From the NCBI RefSeq assembly GCF_000470315.2, contig NZ_CBRF02000005.1, positions 62,001 through 126,000 of the forward strand: DNA of 64,000 nt, in the 5' to 3' direction. Positions 37,901-46,257 of this stretch are shown piece after piece; position 1 is the first letter of the stretch, and every line of letters begins with the position of its first letter. The DNA comes from Psychromonas sp. SP041 (GTDB lineage Bacteria; Pseudomonadota; Gammaproteobacteria; Enterobacterales; Psychromonadaceae). The notes below the pieces were generated by a model. That model saw nothing but the letters and a program-made list of their open reading frames with translations, did no database searches and was not told the origin of the DNA. A program made the position numbers and the translations under genes.

Positions 37901-38098
37901 ACGGTAGCAACCGTTGTGATTGGTTTAGTGCCTATTATGTACGGTGACGGTACTGGCTCTGAAGTGATGCAACGAATTGCAACACCGATGATTGGCGGTA
38001 TGGTCAGTGCAGTTATTTTAACGCTATTGATTTTACCTGCTGTATATTTCCAATGGAAAAAAGTAAGCTTACGTCATCAGCTATATATTAAAGACTGA
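34967..38098 (+). CDS. cusA: Heavy-metal RND efflux pump CusA
   Basis: A 1043-residue inner-membrane RND pump of the heavy-metal (HME) class. It has the RND topology of twelve membrane helices and two large periplasmic loops. The fourth helix contains GAMVDGAIVMIENVHKHME, the proton-relay Asp and the HME signature. Other family segments are IDALPDLSDVQV at the start of the first loop and WGKIGRAETATDPAPL in the second. With the CusB- and CusC-like proteins it would export Cu(I)/Ag(I) from the periplasm. The operon has no CusF in the window, but the Met-rich domains of CusB may replace it. Start overlaps cusB (ATGA-like coupling). Confidence 0.95.
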   Translation: MIAHVINWSIKNRIMVLLMTAVIVAYGVFSLQKTPIDALPDLSDVQVIIKTTYPGQVPQVVEDQVTYPLTTAMLSVPGAVTVRGYSFFGDSYVYIIFDDDTDIYWARSRVLEYLSQVAPNLPPQARSALGPDATGVGWIFSYALVDKTGQHDLSELRSLQDWFLKFELQTVAGVSEVATVGGMVKQYQVRVDPNKLRAYNLSLTTISNAIKSANQESGASVIEMAEAEYMVRTSGYISSIDDLKVIPLRVNDNGTPLLLGDVAEIRLGPQMRRGITELNGEGEVVSGVVVMRFGENAQGVIEAVKDKLNELQKGLPDGVEIIPTYDRSELINSAVENLYDKLLEEFIVVVLVCAAFLFHFRSSLVVLLSLPVGIFVAFIIMSWQGINANIMSLGGIAIAIGAMVDGAIVMIENVHKHMEKTELTDDNRWQVIAKAATEVGPALFFSLLIITFSFLPVFALEGQSGKMFSPLAFTKTYAMAASAGLAITLIPVLMGYFIRGKVLPEHKNPLNRLVVAIYKPFLTFGLRFPKLLIIFALCLLAVGFYPVNKIGSEFIPPLDEGDLMYMPTTYPGVSVGKARQILQQTNKLIKTVPEVKTVWGKIGRAETATDPAPLTMIETTIQFKPKSEWRAGMTKDKLKQELDSLIQFPGLTNAWVMPIKTRIDMLATGIKTPIGIKIAGGDLAEIEKIGKQVEQILKDVPGTASVYAERVSGGRYVKVDIDREKAGRYGLNIAEIQQLVAVAIGGQNITETIEGLERYPVNLRYPNDYRDSVSALKSLPIITPSKMTISLNDVARVYIESGAPMIKTENARLNGWIFVDIEGRDLGSYVNEARDIVNDQVSLPAGYSLLWSGQYEYMEKANARLAKVIPITVLIIIILLYLAFRRVGEVLLILSTLPFALMGGIWLMFILGFNFSIAVGVGFIALAGVSIEIGVIMLLYLNQSLATKRSERLEQFSVVDLKDAVMEGAGLRVRPVMMTVATVVIGLVPIMYGDGTGSEVMQRIATPMIGGMVSAVILTLLILPAVYFQWKKVSLRHQLYIKD

Positions 38099-38219
38099 GT
38101 GATTACTTAAATTGGTATTTTAAGTTGAAGTTAATTGTTAATCATTAGCTTCAACTTGTAGTTTCCCCCATGATTAAGCCGACTTACTGACAATACATAT
38201 TTTACAGGACATGACTAAC

Positions 38220-38723
38220 ATGATTAAAACTGCGATGACTAGCACTACGACAATTAAAAGAAACAAACTCGCTTTATCTCTAGCGGCAACATTATTTTTA
38301 TCACTACCAATGAGCCAAGCTTTTGCTCATGAAGAACATTGTGAGATTAAAGATACCGAGCTAGGCGATATGATGAAGTACATGAAAAGTGAGCTAAGAG
38401 CGTATAACAAAAGCTTTAATTCTGAAGACCAAGCAGAGATGAAAGAGCATGCGAATGAGTTATTAAAACTCAGCGCAAAGGCAGAGCAGTTGACACCCGT
38501 TGTTATTTCTAAAGCAAGTCATCATGATGCTGATAGCAAAGGTGAAGTAAGTGCAGATCAAAAAGTAAAATTCGCTCTGTATCAAAAAGAGATGCAGGAT
38601 TTGAACGCAACTTTTAAAGCACTGAGCGAAACCAATGATAAAGTTGAAATTGAAGCTCTGTTAGCTAAAGTAAAGCAACAACAGAAACAAGGTCACAATG
38701 CATTTCGTCAGAACTGTAAATAA
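38220..38723 (+). CDS. Cytochrome b562-family periplasmic protein lacking the His ligand
   Basis: A secreted four-helix protein of about 167 residues: signal peptide ending SQAFA, then HEEHCEIKD and helices resembling cytochrome b562. The axial Met equivalent is present (LGDMMKYMKSE). The last helix reads GHNAFRQNC where cytochrome b562 has NAYHQKY, so the axial His is replaced by Arg; a His lies three residues earlier. Heme binding is therefore doubtful. Cys residues near both ends of the mature protein could form a disulfide, and His-rich stretches (AHEEHC, SHHDAD) could bind metal. It follows cusA by about 120 bp. The ATG at 38220 is preferred, since the ATG at 38211 is only one base from the AGGA site. 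Confidence 0.72.
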   Translation: MIKTAMTSTTTIKRNKLALSLAATLFLSLPMSQAFAHEEHCEIKDTELGDMMKYMKSELRAYNKSFNSEDQAEMKEHANELLKLSAKAEQLTPVVISKASHHDADSKGEVSADQKVKFALYQKEMQDLNATFKALSETNDKVEIEALLAKVKQQQKQGHNAFRQNCK

Positions 38724-38769
38724 TTAACGTCAGTCATCAATGTTAAAAAGTGAGTGTTATTAAAACACA

Positions 38770-39696
38770 CTAAATAGTCTCTAATACCAAATGTGTTTCT
38801 GAGGTTTTCTTTGCTTCATAAACACATTTATCTGCTATTTTTAAAATCTCTTTAGGGCTTAATAAACTGATACTTTGGTTTTGAATATTAACGCCACCTA
38901 TTGCTGATTGAATATGTAACTGCATGCCTAAGTTTATTAAAGGTGTTGAAAATGCTGCTTTAACTCTGTCTACAAGCTTTAATAAACTAGATTGATCGGT
39001 GTTAGGTAATAACATACAAAACTCATCGCCACCGAGCCTCGCCAAGGTATCTGTTTCTCTTCTGACTTTATTAAGCTGTGAGACAAAATGCTTAAGTAAT
39101 AAATCACCCACCTCATGCCCATAATTATCATTTACTGACTTAAAACCATTAAGGTCAAAGAATAACAATGAGAAAGCTTGTTTTTCTCGCTTAGCCTTCT
39201 TCAACGCTTCCGACATTCTGTCATCAAATAAATAACGGTTAGCCGCCCCTGTTAACGAATCATAGTGAGCGAGTCTTTTAAGTCTTTGCGTTAATTTATA
39301 GTCTTTTAATAAAGAGCAAATAGCATGTTCTAAAGAGTGGATAGATAAGCTTGGTTTTACGATAGTATCAATAATCGCGAAAGCATTAATTTTGCTCATG
39401 GTATTGTTATAAGCTTCGGTAACCACTAATAATGGCAATTCATGCTCAATAGAGGAAAAAGTTTGACTTATTTTCGTGAAGTGTTTTGAATAGATTTTAT
39501 CTTCAATGATCAGCAGTTGGTCGCTATCACTAATGACTTTTATATCTGAAATAGCATTAACAGCCACTTGGCTTATTGTTTCGATGGTAAGGTTTGAAAC
39601 TCGGATAGTTGAAGCTATCCAATGGAAAAAATCATTATCATTAGTGACAACAATTAAATGTAAACGCTTATCTGCCATGGGCTGTTTTCTACTCAA
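38770..39696 (-). CDS. Diguanylate cyclase with a pseudo-receiver domain
   Basis: A 308-residue protein. Residues 8-125 fold like a receiver domain by pattern, but the phospho-acceptor position after the third strand (LLIIEDK) has no clear Asp match and the terminal Lys-Pro survives (IVKPS), so phosphorylation is doubtful. A GGDEF domain follows (about 135-305) with intact RLGGDEF and the DSLTGAANR start, so diguanylate cyclase activity is expected. It lies downstream of the rimK operon on the same strand, separated by a terminator, so it has its own promoter. It is convergent with the cytochrome b562-like gene. Confidence 0.87.
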   Translation of the reverse strand: MSRKQPMADKRLHLIVVTNDNDFFHWIASTIRVSNLTIETISQVAVNAISDIKVISDSDQLLIIEDKIYSKHFTKISQTFSSIEHELPLLVVTEAYNNTMSKINAFAIIDTIVKPSLSIHSLEHAICSLLKDYKLTQRLKRLAHYDSLTGAANRYLFDDRMSEALKKAKREKQAFSLLFFDLNGFKSVNDNYGHEVGDLLLKHFVSQLNKVRRETDTLARLGGDEFCMLLPNTDQSSLLKLVDRVKAAFSTPLINLGMQLHIQSAIGGVNIQNQSISLLSPKEILKIADKCVYEAKKTSETHLVLETI

Positions 39697-39837
39697 TAAA
39701 ATGATTAAAGAATGCTTATTATGCAGGTTATCCTCATTATAATCATGTTAATGTGCATTTTTATTCATGCATGTTTCTTATAAATATTGTTTATAGAGGT
39801 TACTCATAGGTATTTTTTATAGTGGTCGTTTCTCAAT

Positions 39838-39872
39838 AAAAAAGAGGTTTATATAAATTAATATAAACCTCT
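39838..39872 (-). terminator. Terminator of the rimK operon
   Basis: A perfect 12-bp stem AGAGGTTTATAT / ATATAAACCTCT with a 6-nt loop, followed in the minus direction by T6, lies 42 bp after the last gene of the operon. Confidence 0.88.
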
Positions 39873-39913
39873 CTGATCAATCTTTGTTTTATTTTCTTCG
39901 TAACAATAAACGT

Positions 39914-40345
39914 TTATTTCGCTAGAAATACCTTTGATGGGTCCACTAACAAGCGCTTACCAATTGCTTCACGGCCAAATAACATTAAGTAGTTCATGTC
40001 AGCACGGTCAGTTAAAGTGATCTCAATAGGCCACGTCTCCTTTCCTAAGGTCATCGCAGTTTCTATCACATAGCGTTCTTCAGAGGTTCCGTTAGATGAC
40101 TTGATCTTACGAATATCACTGAGTACTGCTTTACATGAAATAAGCTTTTTCACGTTATGGATATCAGGGTGAATATCAAACTTCACCCAAGGTGTGCCAG
40201 ACTCCATATATTTCACAATATTATCAACATGTAACGATGATGTTTTAGCGCCAGTATCAACGCGTACTTGCATCTCTTTAATGCCTAACTCTGGTAATGC
40301 AATCGACTCTAAGCGGCCAATAATCATTTTATCTTTAGATTGCAT
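39914..40345 (-). CDS. RimB-type ATP-dependent zinc protease family protein
   Basis: A 143-residue protein of the small retropepsin-like family long annotated as ATP-dependent zinc protease. The motif RVDTGAKTSSLHVDN (about residues 27-41) resembles the D-T/S-G active-site loop of aspartic proteases; RIDGREAIG-like endings appear as LFGREAIGKRLLVDP. It is the last gene of a run with rimK and an M14-like gene, gaps of 2 and 4 bp. In Pseudomonas the equivalent small protease RimB works with RimK on poly-glutamated ribosomal protein S6. The same role is inferred here. Confidence 0.85.
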   Translation of the reverse strand: MQSKDKMIIGRLESIALPELGIKEMQVRVDTGAKTSSLHVDNIVKYMESGTPWVKFDIHPDIHNVKKLISCKAVLSDIRKIKSSNGTSEERYVIETAMTLGKETWPIEITLTDRADMNYLMLFGREAIGKRLLVDPSKVFLAK

Positions 40346-40347
40346 TA

Positions 40348-41394
40348 TTACTTGCCTCCAATTATATGCTGAGGGTTATGTGCATCTTCTGGGCGCAAGA
40401 AATCTTGCACCGACTCAATGTGTTCATACACAGCTTCATCATCTTCTTTAAAGTAGGCAATATGGAACATTGCTTCACCTTCTTGTACTAAAGGTATGTT
40501 TTGCTGACCGATTAAAATCCCCGATCTAGTTGCTTTAACAACCCCTAAGATCTCACCATAAGGACTGCCGATCTCCGCAAGTTTATCGCCAGTCGTTACA
40601 CGGTCACCTAACTCCACTAAATGCTTTACAACACCGCTTGCATTAGCACGTAACCAACCGCTGCTATTAGCAATATACGGTTCTTTTAATTTTCGTTTCG
40701 AGGTCACTTTACGCATCATATTGAGATGACGTAAAACATTTTCTATCCCTTTAATACCCGCATGGATAGAGAAATCATCAAAACGTAACGCTTCACCTGC
40801 TTCGTACAACAAGACTTTAGTGCCATTATCTACAGCGGATTCACGTAAAGAACCGTCCACTACATTTGAGTGTAAAATCACAGGCACCGCAAAGACTTGT
40901 GCTAGCTCTTTGGTTTCTGCGTCATTCATATCACCGCGAATTTGAGGCAAGTTAGAACGATGAATTGCACCGGTATGTAAATCAATGCCGTAATCACAAT
41001 GCTTAACAATTTGCGTTAAGAATATATGGGCAACTCGCGCCGCTAATGATCCTTTTGCCGAGCCAGGAAAGCAGCGATTTAAATCACGACGATCTGGCAT
41101 ATAACGACTTTGATTCACTACACCGTAAACATTGACCATTGGCACCGCGATCACGGTACCTCGAATAATTTTAAAGTTAGGTTTATTAATTAAACGTCTA
41201 ATAATTTCAATGCCGTTTAATTCATCACCGTGTACTGCTGCGCTAATAAAAATGGTTGGACCATCTTTGGTGCCGCGAATAATTTGTACCGGTAATGAAA
41301 CATCTGCATCGGTATATAACTTTGCTACAGGCAGTTCAATTTTACATTGAGTGCCTGGTAAAATGTCAAAATCGCCTATGCGTAATGCTTTCAT
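40348..41394 (-). CDS. Succinylglutamate desuccinylase/aspartoacylase family protein in the rimK operon
   Basis: A 348-residue protein of the M14-like AstE/AspA zinc hydrolase family. Zinc ligands are visible: His and Glu in AAVHGDELNG, and a later His in GIDLHTGA; the R-DLNR-F segment (RRDLNRCFPG) is the substrate loop. A C-terminal biotinyl-like segment (about 245-310, VVKHLVELGDRVTTGDKLAEI) is typical of this subfamily. It sits between rimK and the small protease gene with near-zero gaps, an arrangement common in marine gammaproteobacteria. It may trim glutamyl or acyl groups from the RimK product, but the substrate is not established. Confidence 0.87.
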   Translation of the reverse strand: MKALRIGDFDILPGTQCKIELPVAKLYTDADVSLPVQIIRGTKDGPTIFISAAVHGDELNGIEIIRRLINKPNFKIIRGTVIAVPMVNVYGVVNQSRYMPDRRDLNRCFPGSAKGSLAARVAHIFLTQIVKHCDYGIDLHTGAIHRSNLPQIRGDMNDAETKELAQVFAVPVILHSNVVDGSLRESAVDNGTKVLLYEAGEALRFDDFSIHAGIKGIENVLRHLNMMRKVTSKRKLKEPYIANSSGWLRANASGVVKHLVELGDRVTTGDKLAEIGSPYGEILGVVKATRSGILIGQQNIPLVQEGEAMFHIAYFKEDDEAVYEHIESVQDFLRPEDAHNPQHIIGGK

Positions 41395-41398
41395 CTAT

Positions 41399-42304
41399 TT
41401 ATCCTTTACCACGAGTTTTATTAGTAATTGTTTTTGGTCTTTTCTCAATAAAATCAAATACCATTCCAGCAATGTCCATACCTGTTGCTTTCTCAATACC
41501 TTCAAGGCCTGGTGATGAATTTACTTCCATGACCATTGGACCATTTTCCGAACGTAACAAGTCAACACCACAGAAATTTAAGCCCATGATTTTAGCTGCA
41601 TTAACCGCTGTTTCGCGCTCTTCTTTTGTTAATTTAACCACAACAGCTGAACCACCACGGTGTAAATTAGAACGGAATTCACCTTCTGCACCTTGACGTT
41701 TCATTGCAGCAACAACACGACCACCGATCACTAAACAACGGATATCTGCACCGCCAGCTTCTTTGATGAACTCTTGTACTAAAATATTTGCTTTCAAACC
41801 CATGAATGCTTCAATGATACTTTCAGCGGCTTTAGCGGTGTCAGCTAGTACTACGCCAATGCCTTGCGTGCCTTCAAGTAACTTGATAACAACCGGTGCG
41901 CCACCGACATTTTTAATTAAATCTTTAATGTTATCTGGTTTGTTTGCAAAACCAGTACGCGGCATGCCAATGCCTTTTCTAGACAATAATTGCATTGAAC
42001 GTAACTTGTCACGTGAACGGCTAATCGCCACTGATTCATTGATATTAAAAGTGCCCATCATTTCAAATTGACGCGCTACCGCTGTACCATAGAAAGTCAC
42101 TGACGCACCAATACGTGGAATAATCGCATCGTATTGTGGTAATTCTTCACCGTGGTAACGGACAGTAGGGCGGCTACTTGTGATGTCCATATAACAATGT
42201 AATGTATCAATAATGTCGACTTCATGACCTTGTGCTTCGCCCGCTTCTTTTAAACGACGAGTAGAATATAGCTTCGGGTTTCTAGATAAGATTGCAATTT
42301 TCAT
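41399..42304 (-). CDS. rimK: RimK, ribosomal protein S6:glutamate ligase
   Basis: A 301-residue ATP-grasp ligase. Landmarks: [20 protein letters not shown] at the start, [34 protein letters not shown] (ATP loop), and [14 protein letters not shown] near the end with metal ligands. Length matches RimK (300). It adds glutamates to the C-terminus of ribosomal protein S6. I chose the ATG at 42304; a TTG one codon earlier would add one residue. It heads a three-gene operon and is divergent from a LysR gene. In Pseudomonas RimK activity is affected by cyclic-di-GMP, which makes the neighbouring cyclase gene notable. Confidence 0.94.
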   Translation of the reverse strand: MKIAILSRNPKLYSTRRLKEAGEAQGHEVDIIDTLHCYMDITSSRPTVRYHGEELPQYDAIIPRIGASVTFYGTAVARQFEMMGTFNINESVAISRSRDKLRSMQLLSRKGIGMPRTGFANKPDNIKDLIKNVGGAPVVIKLLEGTQGIGVVLADTAKAAESIIEAFMGLKANILVQEFIKEAGGADIRCLVIGGRVVAAMKRQGAEGEFRSNLHRGGSAVVVKLTKEERETAVNAAKIMGLNFCGVDLLRSENGPMVMEVNSSPGLEGIEKATGMDIAGMVFDFIEKRPKTITNKTRGKG

Positions 42305-42552
42305 CAATATAATTCCTGTGTATGTATCACTAATATGGGGCGATGAAAGCCATCAAGGCAACTATCGCAAATACCGAGCAACCTGAGTTTAATAAAGATC
42401 TGTGCGATAAAGCACAGCCGCTATATTCACTTTTTAAGGTGTCTTTAATCCGAACTCAAATTAAGTGCGTGGAGTGTATAAACAAAACGATATATAATAA
42501 AATTAATTGTTTTGTGGTCTTTGATTAAAATTTTTGATTAGTGGGTAAGTGC

Positions 42553-43401
42553 ATGAAAATAGAGTTATTAAAAACCTTTTTAGAAGTAAGCCGTTCATTA
42601 CATTTTCGTATTGCTTCAGAAAATCTATTTATAACTCAATCAGCAGTAAGCGCGCGTATTAAATTGTTGGAAGAAGACTTAGGTGTATTATTATTTGACC
42701 GCAGTAAAAAACACTTAAAGCTAACGCCAGAAGGGCATCGCTTGATTAAGCATGCTAATGAATTAATCTTTATGTGGCAAAAAACTAAACAAGATGTTGG
42801 TATAACCGCACAACATTCAATGCAATTAGTAGTGGGTGCAAAAAGCACCATTTGGGATATTGTCCTGCAAAACTGGTTACATAAAATCCATCTTAATATC
42901 GAAGATGTTAGCTTATTAACCAGTACTTATAGTGCATCTGAACTAAGAAAAAGTTTGTTAAACCGCGTTATTGATATCGCTTTTTTGTTTGATCCGACTT
43001 TTGTTGGTGAAATTGTGTCAGAAAAAGTCGCCACCGTCCCTTTACACCTTGTTACGACTAACCCAGATCATGTTGATAGTTCTGCTGCATTAACGGACTT
43101 TATTATGGTGGATTATGGGGAATCGATTACTGCACAGTATTTGAGAGAGTTTCAAGATGCACCTGAAGCTAAACACTTTATGAGCCAGCCTAGAATTGCG
43201 CTTAATTTTATCTTAGATGCTGGTGGCGCTGCATATTTACCACGACAAATCACCTTTGAATACCTTAAAAATAATCAGCTCTTTCTGGTTGATGAAGCGC
43301 CTGTGTTTAAGCGTGAAATCTATGCAAGTTACCTTGCGAAGAATCAGAAAATAGAGATGATTGAACAAGTTTTACAGTTGTTTCCACATGTAAGAACTTA
43401 G
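42553..43401 (+). CDS. LysR-family transcriptional regulator (HdfR-like)
   Basis: A 282-residue LysR regulator. The N-terminal helix-turn-helix (ELLKTFLEVSRSLHF, FITQSAVSARIKLLEE) closely follows E. coli HdfR, a repressor of flhDC. The C-terminal effector domain (about 90-280) is more divergent. The start is set at the ATG at 42553, four codons inside a possible GTG at 42541, because LysR proteins of this group begin MxxELLKTF. It is divergent from rimK, so it may control the rim operon, itself, or distant motility genes. Confidence 0.87.
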   Translation: MKIELLKTFLEVSRSLHFRIASENLFITQSAVSARIKLLEEDLGVLLFDRSKKHLKLTPEGHRLIKHANELIFMWQKTKQDVGITAQHSMQLVVGAKSTIWDIVLQNWLHKIHLNIEDVSLLTSTYSASELRKSLLNRVIDIAFLFDPTFVGEIVSEKVATVPLHLVTTNPDHVDSSAALTDFIMVDYGESITAQYLREFQDAPEAKHFMSQPRIALNFILDAGGAAYLPRQITFEYLKNNQLFLVDEAPVFKREIYASYLAKNQKIEMIEQVLQLFPHVRT

Positions 43402-43410
43402 CCTATAACA

Positions 43411-43480
43411 GCCCTAATATGAGTCTCTTTTATAACACTTAATTTAAATAATTAAGCGTTATGTGAGGTTATATTAGGGC
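43411..43480. terminator. Nested hairpins between the LysR and mgtE genes
   Basis: An outer perfect 10-bp pair GCCCTAATAT / ATATTAGGGC encloses an inner 12-bp pair ATAACACTTAAT / ATTAAGCGTTAT (one mismatch). They lie between convergent genes and most likely terminate both, although the T runs are short; a small palindromic repeat is an alternative. Confidence 0.6.
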
Positions 43481-43514
43481 TTCTCACATTCTTTAAAGGC
43501 TGTTTATCGCTTTT

Positions 43515-44861
43515 CTATAGCAGCAATAAGCTACCTAATCCTAAGAACACAATAAACCCAAAAATATCCGTGACAGTGGTTAACACCACAGAGCCAGATA
43601 AAGCAGGGTCAATATTAAATTTACTTAACATCCAAGGTACCCATACCCCAGAGAGTGAAGCGATCAGGATATTACCTAAAATAGAAATAAAGATAGTGAG
43701 TGATAGTAATGGATTATCAAACCAGACAAAGGTGATAGCGCCAATGACAATCGCCCACAACACTCCATTGATGGCACCCACCTTCAGCTCTTTGGCAATA
43801 ATGTTTTTCTTGTTGGCATCATTGATTTGGCCTAATGCTAACCCTCGGATAATCAGCGTAATCGTTTGGCTACCTGATATCCCGCCCATCGATGCAACCA
43901 CTGGCATCAATACGGCTAACGCTACTACTTGTTGAATGGTTGCTTCAAATAAACCAATGAACCATGAAGCTAAAAAGGCGGTCACTAAGTTAATGCCTAA
44001 CCAAACGGCACGGTTTTTAGAGCTTTGCCATACATTACCAAATAGATCTTCTTCTTCCACTAAACCCGCTGCTTGAATCAATTGTGTTTCAGCGATTTGT
44101 TCTCTGTAACGATAGGCTGTCGGTAAGTCTAAACGACCTGTTAAGCAACGGTTTTCATCAATAACCGGTAATGCAGAAGTATCTGAATCAATTAACTTAT
44201 CCGATGCGATCGCAATATCATCATTACTAGAAATATATTCAATATCAGTGTTAATGAAGCTTTTATATTCTTCTTCATTCTCTGCTTTAAAGATGGCATT
44301 AAGTGCTATTTCGCCGATTAGAACGGCATTATCGTCGACAATATAAATAACATCAGTAAAGGTCGGTAAGTTTTTGCTACATACCTTTTTGACGGCTGAA
44401 AGTTTCAACTGTTGTGGAATTTGAACTTCCGTAAAATTTTGCCAATGACCCACTTCATCTAATGCATAATCACATGATTTTTTATAAAGACTGCGCTGCT
44501 TCGCTGTCATTTTACTAACAGCGTAATCGATAAATCGATCATTTAAACTTTCAGATAGTTCTAATAAATCAACCGCATCTAATTTGGTTAAAAGCGGGAA
44601 GCAAAGCTCATCATCACAAGCATCTAATAGTAATTCCCTCGACTCAGGTTTCATTTCAATAAACACGTTTTGTTGTGTTTCATCACTGAAAGAAAGCCAT
44701 ATCTCTATTCTGAGTTTAATAGGAAATGATTCTAATAAAAGAGCTATCTGTTCGTCGGATAATTCTTGCTCGACTTCAACGATGACTCCTTTAATATCCG
44801 TTTCATTTTCAAAATTGTTATTAATTTTTTCAATATAATCGGGTAGTAATTCTAATGACAT
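43515..44861 (-). CDS. mgtE: Magnesium transporter MgtE
   Basis: A 448-residue MgtE. The N-terminal acidic helical domain (about 20-130), a CBS pair (about 135-255), a connecting helix, and five membrane helices (about 285-448) are all present, with the family pore segment MPVVASMGGISGSQTITLIIRG near residue 320. The cytosolic domains sense intracellular Mg2+ and gate the channel. No Mg-responsive leader is evident in the 150 bp upstream. It begins a cation/osmotic group with MscS, CNNM and CorA genes. Confidence 0.94.
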   Translation of the reverse strand: MSLELLPDYIEKINNNFENETDIKGVIVEVEQELSDEQIALLLESFPIKLRIEIWLSFSDETQQNVFIEMKPESRELLLDACDDELCFPLLTKLDAVDLLELSESLNDRFIDYAVSKMTAKQRSLYKKSCDYALDEVGHWQNFTEVQIPQQLKLSAVKKVCSKNLPTFTDVIYIVDDNAVLIGEIALNAIFKAENEEEYKSFINTDIEYISSNDDIAIASDKLIDSDTSALPVIDENRCLTGRLDLPTAYRYREQIAETQLIQAAGLVEEEDLFGNVWQSSKNRAVWLGINLVTAFLASWFIGLFEATIQQVVALAVLMPVVASMGGISGSQTITLIIRGLALGQINDANKKNIIAKELKVGAINGVLWAIVIGAITFVWFDNPLLSLTIFISILGNILIASLSGVWVPWMLSKFNIDPALSGSVVLTTVTDIFGFIVFLGLGSLLLL

Positions 44862-45008
44862 AAACCCTCCTTTTTATTGTTTTAAGCTGTAAATTAGGCT
44901 ATCGATTGAAACTATAAAGCAGCCATTTGTATTTATTTTAAATATTCTGTTGGTTTTATTACGCTGTCTTAATGACTTTGTTCTATTGCTGTTTTAAACA
45001 TTTTTACA

Positions 45009-45869
45009 TTAACCGTTCTGCTTTATCAGTTGCTGTTGTTCAAACCACAGCCTCATAAAATCACCCGTTAAACATTGCTCAATTTCTAATGCACGCTCAG
45101 TGGGACAGAAAATAGTAAATATGAGTTGTGTATCACCAATGTCAGAAGTAGCAACCTGTATGTGCGGCTCTGGGCCTGCAATATGAACATCTAAGCGATT
45201 TTCAATTAGTTGGTTATAACGTATTGCTACTTCATTAAAGTCAGCGCAATAACCGTGTGCTTTTTCATATAATTCATCTAAAAAGATAAACGGATTAACA
45301 CTGCCATCTCGTGTGATAGTGAAGTGGTGCATCGCATAACGTTTTAAGAAGTTTAAGTTTTTAATCGACGACGTAATCAACTTACTGTTAGGCACGTAAA
45401 GCGTTTTACCTGTGTATTCATAGGAATCAATATTCACTTCTAATAAGGTTAATTTAGCCCAATCAATTGAATGCACTTCACCATAATAATCACCGACTTG
45501 TATCCAATCCCCAATACGGAAAGGGCGGCTGGAAACTATATATAAAAAGCCGATAAAACATTGAATAAATTCTCTCGTCGCAATCACAATCGCCACTACA
45601 AAAGCGGCAATGGAGATGGCAAATTCATGGAATTCATCAGCCCAAATATTAAAAATGCCAATAAAAATCAGGATAGTAATAGTGTTATTTACAATGTTGA
45701 TTTTTAAGCGTTTATTGGATTTCCCTTTTTGTTGCAGTAACTTTAAAATATAAATTTTACTGCCCATTAATACTAAAATAAGGGCGATAGTTAAAACACT
45801 ATTACTGTGGATAAGCGCTTGAAAAAAGGCGTTAGTGGTTAAATCGATTGATGATATTTTTTCAAACAT
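45009..45869 (-). CDS. Mechanosensitive channel, MscS family (first)
   Basis: A 286-residue MscS-type channel: three or four membrane helices (to about residue 130), a pore-lining TM3-like helix (FIGFLYIVSSRPFRIGDWIQVGDYYGEVHSIDW is around the helix end and beta domain), and a cytoplasmic vestibule. The RPFRIGDWI motif marks the beta domain. Gly/Ala packing in the pore helix is less regular than in MscS, so gating may differ. It is diverged from the second MscS gene at 46258, so they are not a recent duplication. Confidence 0.88.
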   Translation of the reverse strand: MFEKISSIDLTTNAFFQALIHSNSVLTIALILVLMGSKIYILKLLQQKGKSNKRLKINIVNNTITILIFIGIFNIWADEFHEFAISIAAFVVAIVIATREFIQCFIGFLYIVSSRPFRIGDWIQVGDYYGEVHSIDWAKLTLLEVNIDSYEYTGKTLYVPNSKLITSSIKNLNFLKRYAMHHFTITRDGSVNPFIFLDELYEKAHGYCADFNEVAIRYNQLIENRLDVHIAGPEPHIQVATSDIGDTQLIFTIFCPTERALEIEQCLTGDFMRLWFEQQQLIKQNG

Positions 45870-46061
45870 AATGGGGTATCCGCTTAATTTTTTCTGTTAT
45901 TTTTTATCTAGTGACTGTTAATTTAACTCGCCACTTTTATCTAGCTGTTTTTATTTTGCTAATTTTAACAACAACTTACTTTATTACTACCTGTACTTAA
46001 CCATATCGTTAAATGAGGCTTAATTAATAAGGCAATTTGGGTCAATTAAATCGAGCGTATT

Positions 46062-46224
46062 AATACCAATCTAAGTCATTATCTAGTCATTTATGCTTGT
46101 TAAAATGAATGCTAGCTTCGTTGTTGATTTTGTAATGAGAATACTAGTTACTGCAATCAACGCCTTGCTACCATCCATTTTCACTAACGCCTAAATAGAC
46201 CATTTATTTATCCAGATTGGTATA
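46062..46224. repeat. Palindromic repeat, family A copy 2
   Basis: A 163-bp element with AATACCAAT / ATTGGTATA ends, filling most of the spacer between the two MscS genes. It is colinear with the copy at 7354-7517 and is not coding. Outside this element, 45870-46061 is unremarkable AT-rich DNA. Confidence 0.65.
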
Positions 46225-46257
46225 ACTCAAATTTGCTTATTGTTAATTATTTTTTAT

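Noticed and set aside
42343-42528. 61-codon frame between rimK and the LysR gene
   Set aside because: It lies in the divergent promoter space, has no clear ribosome site and odd composition; no family recognised.
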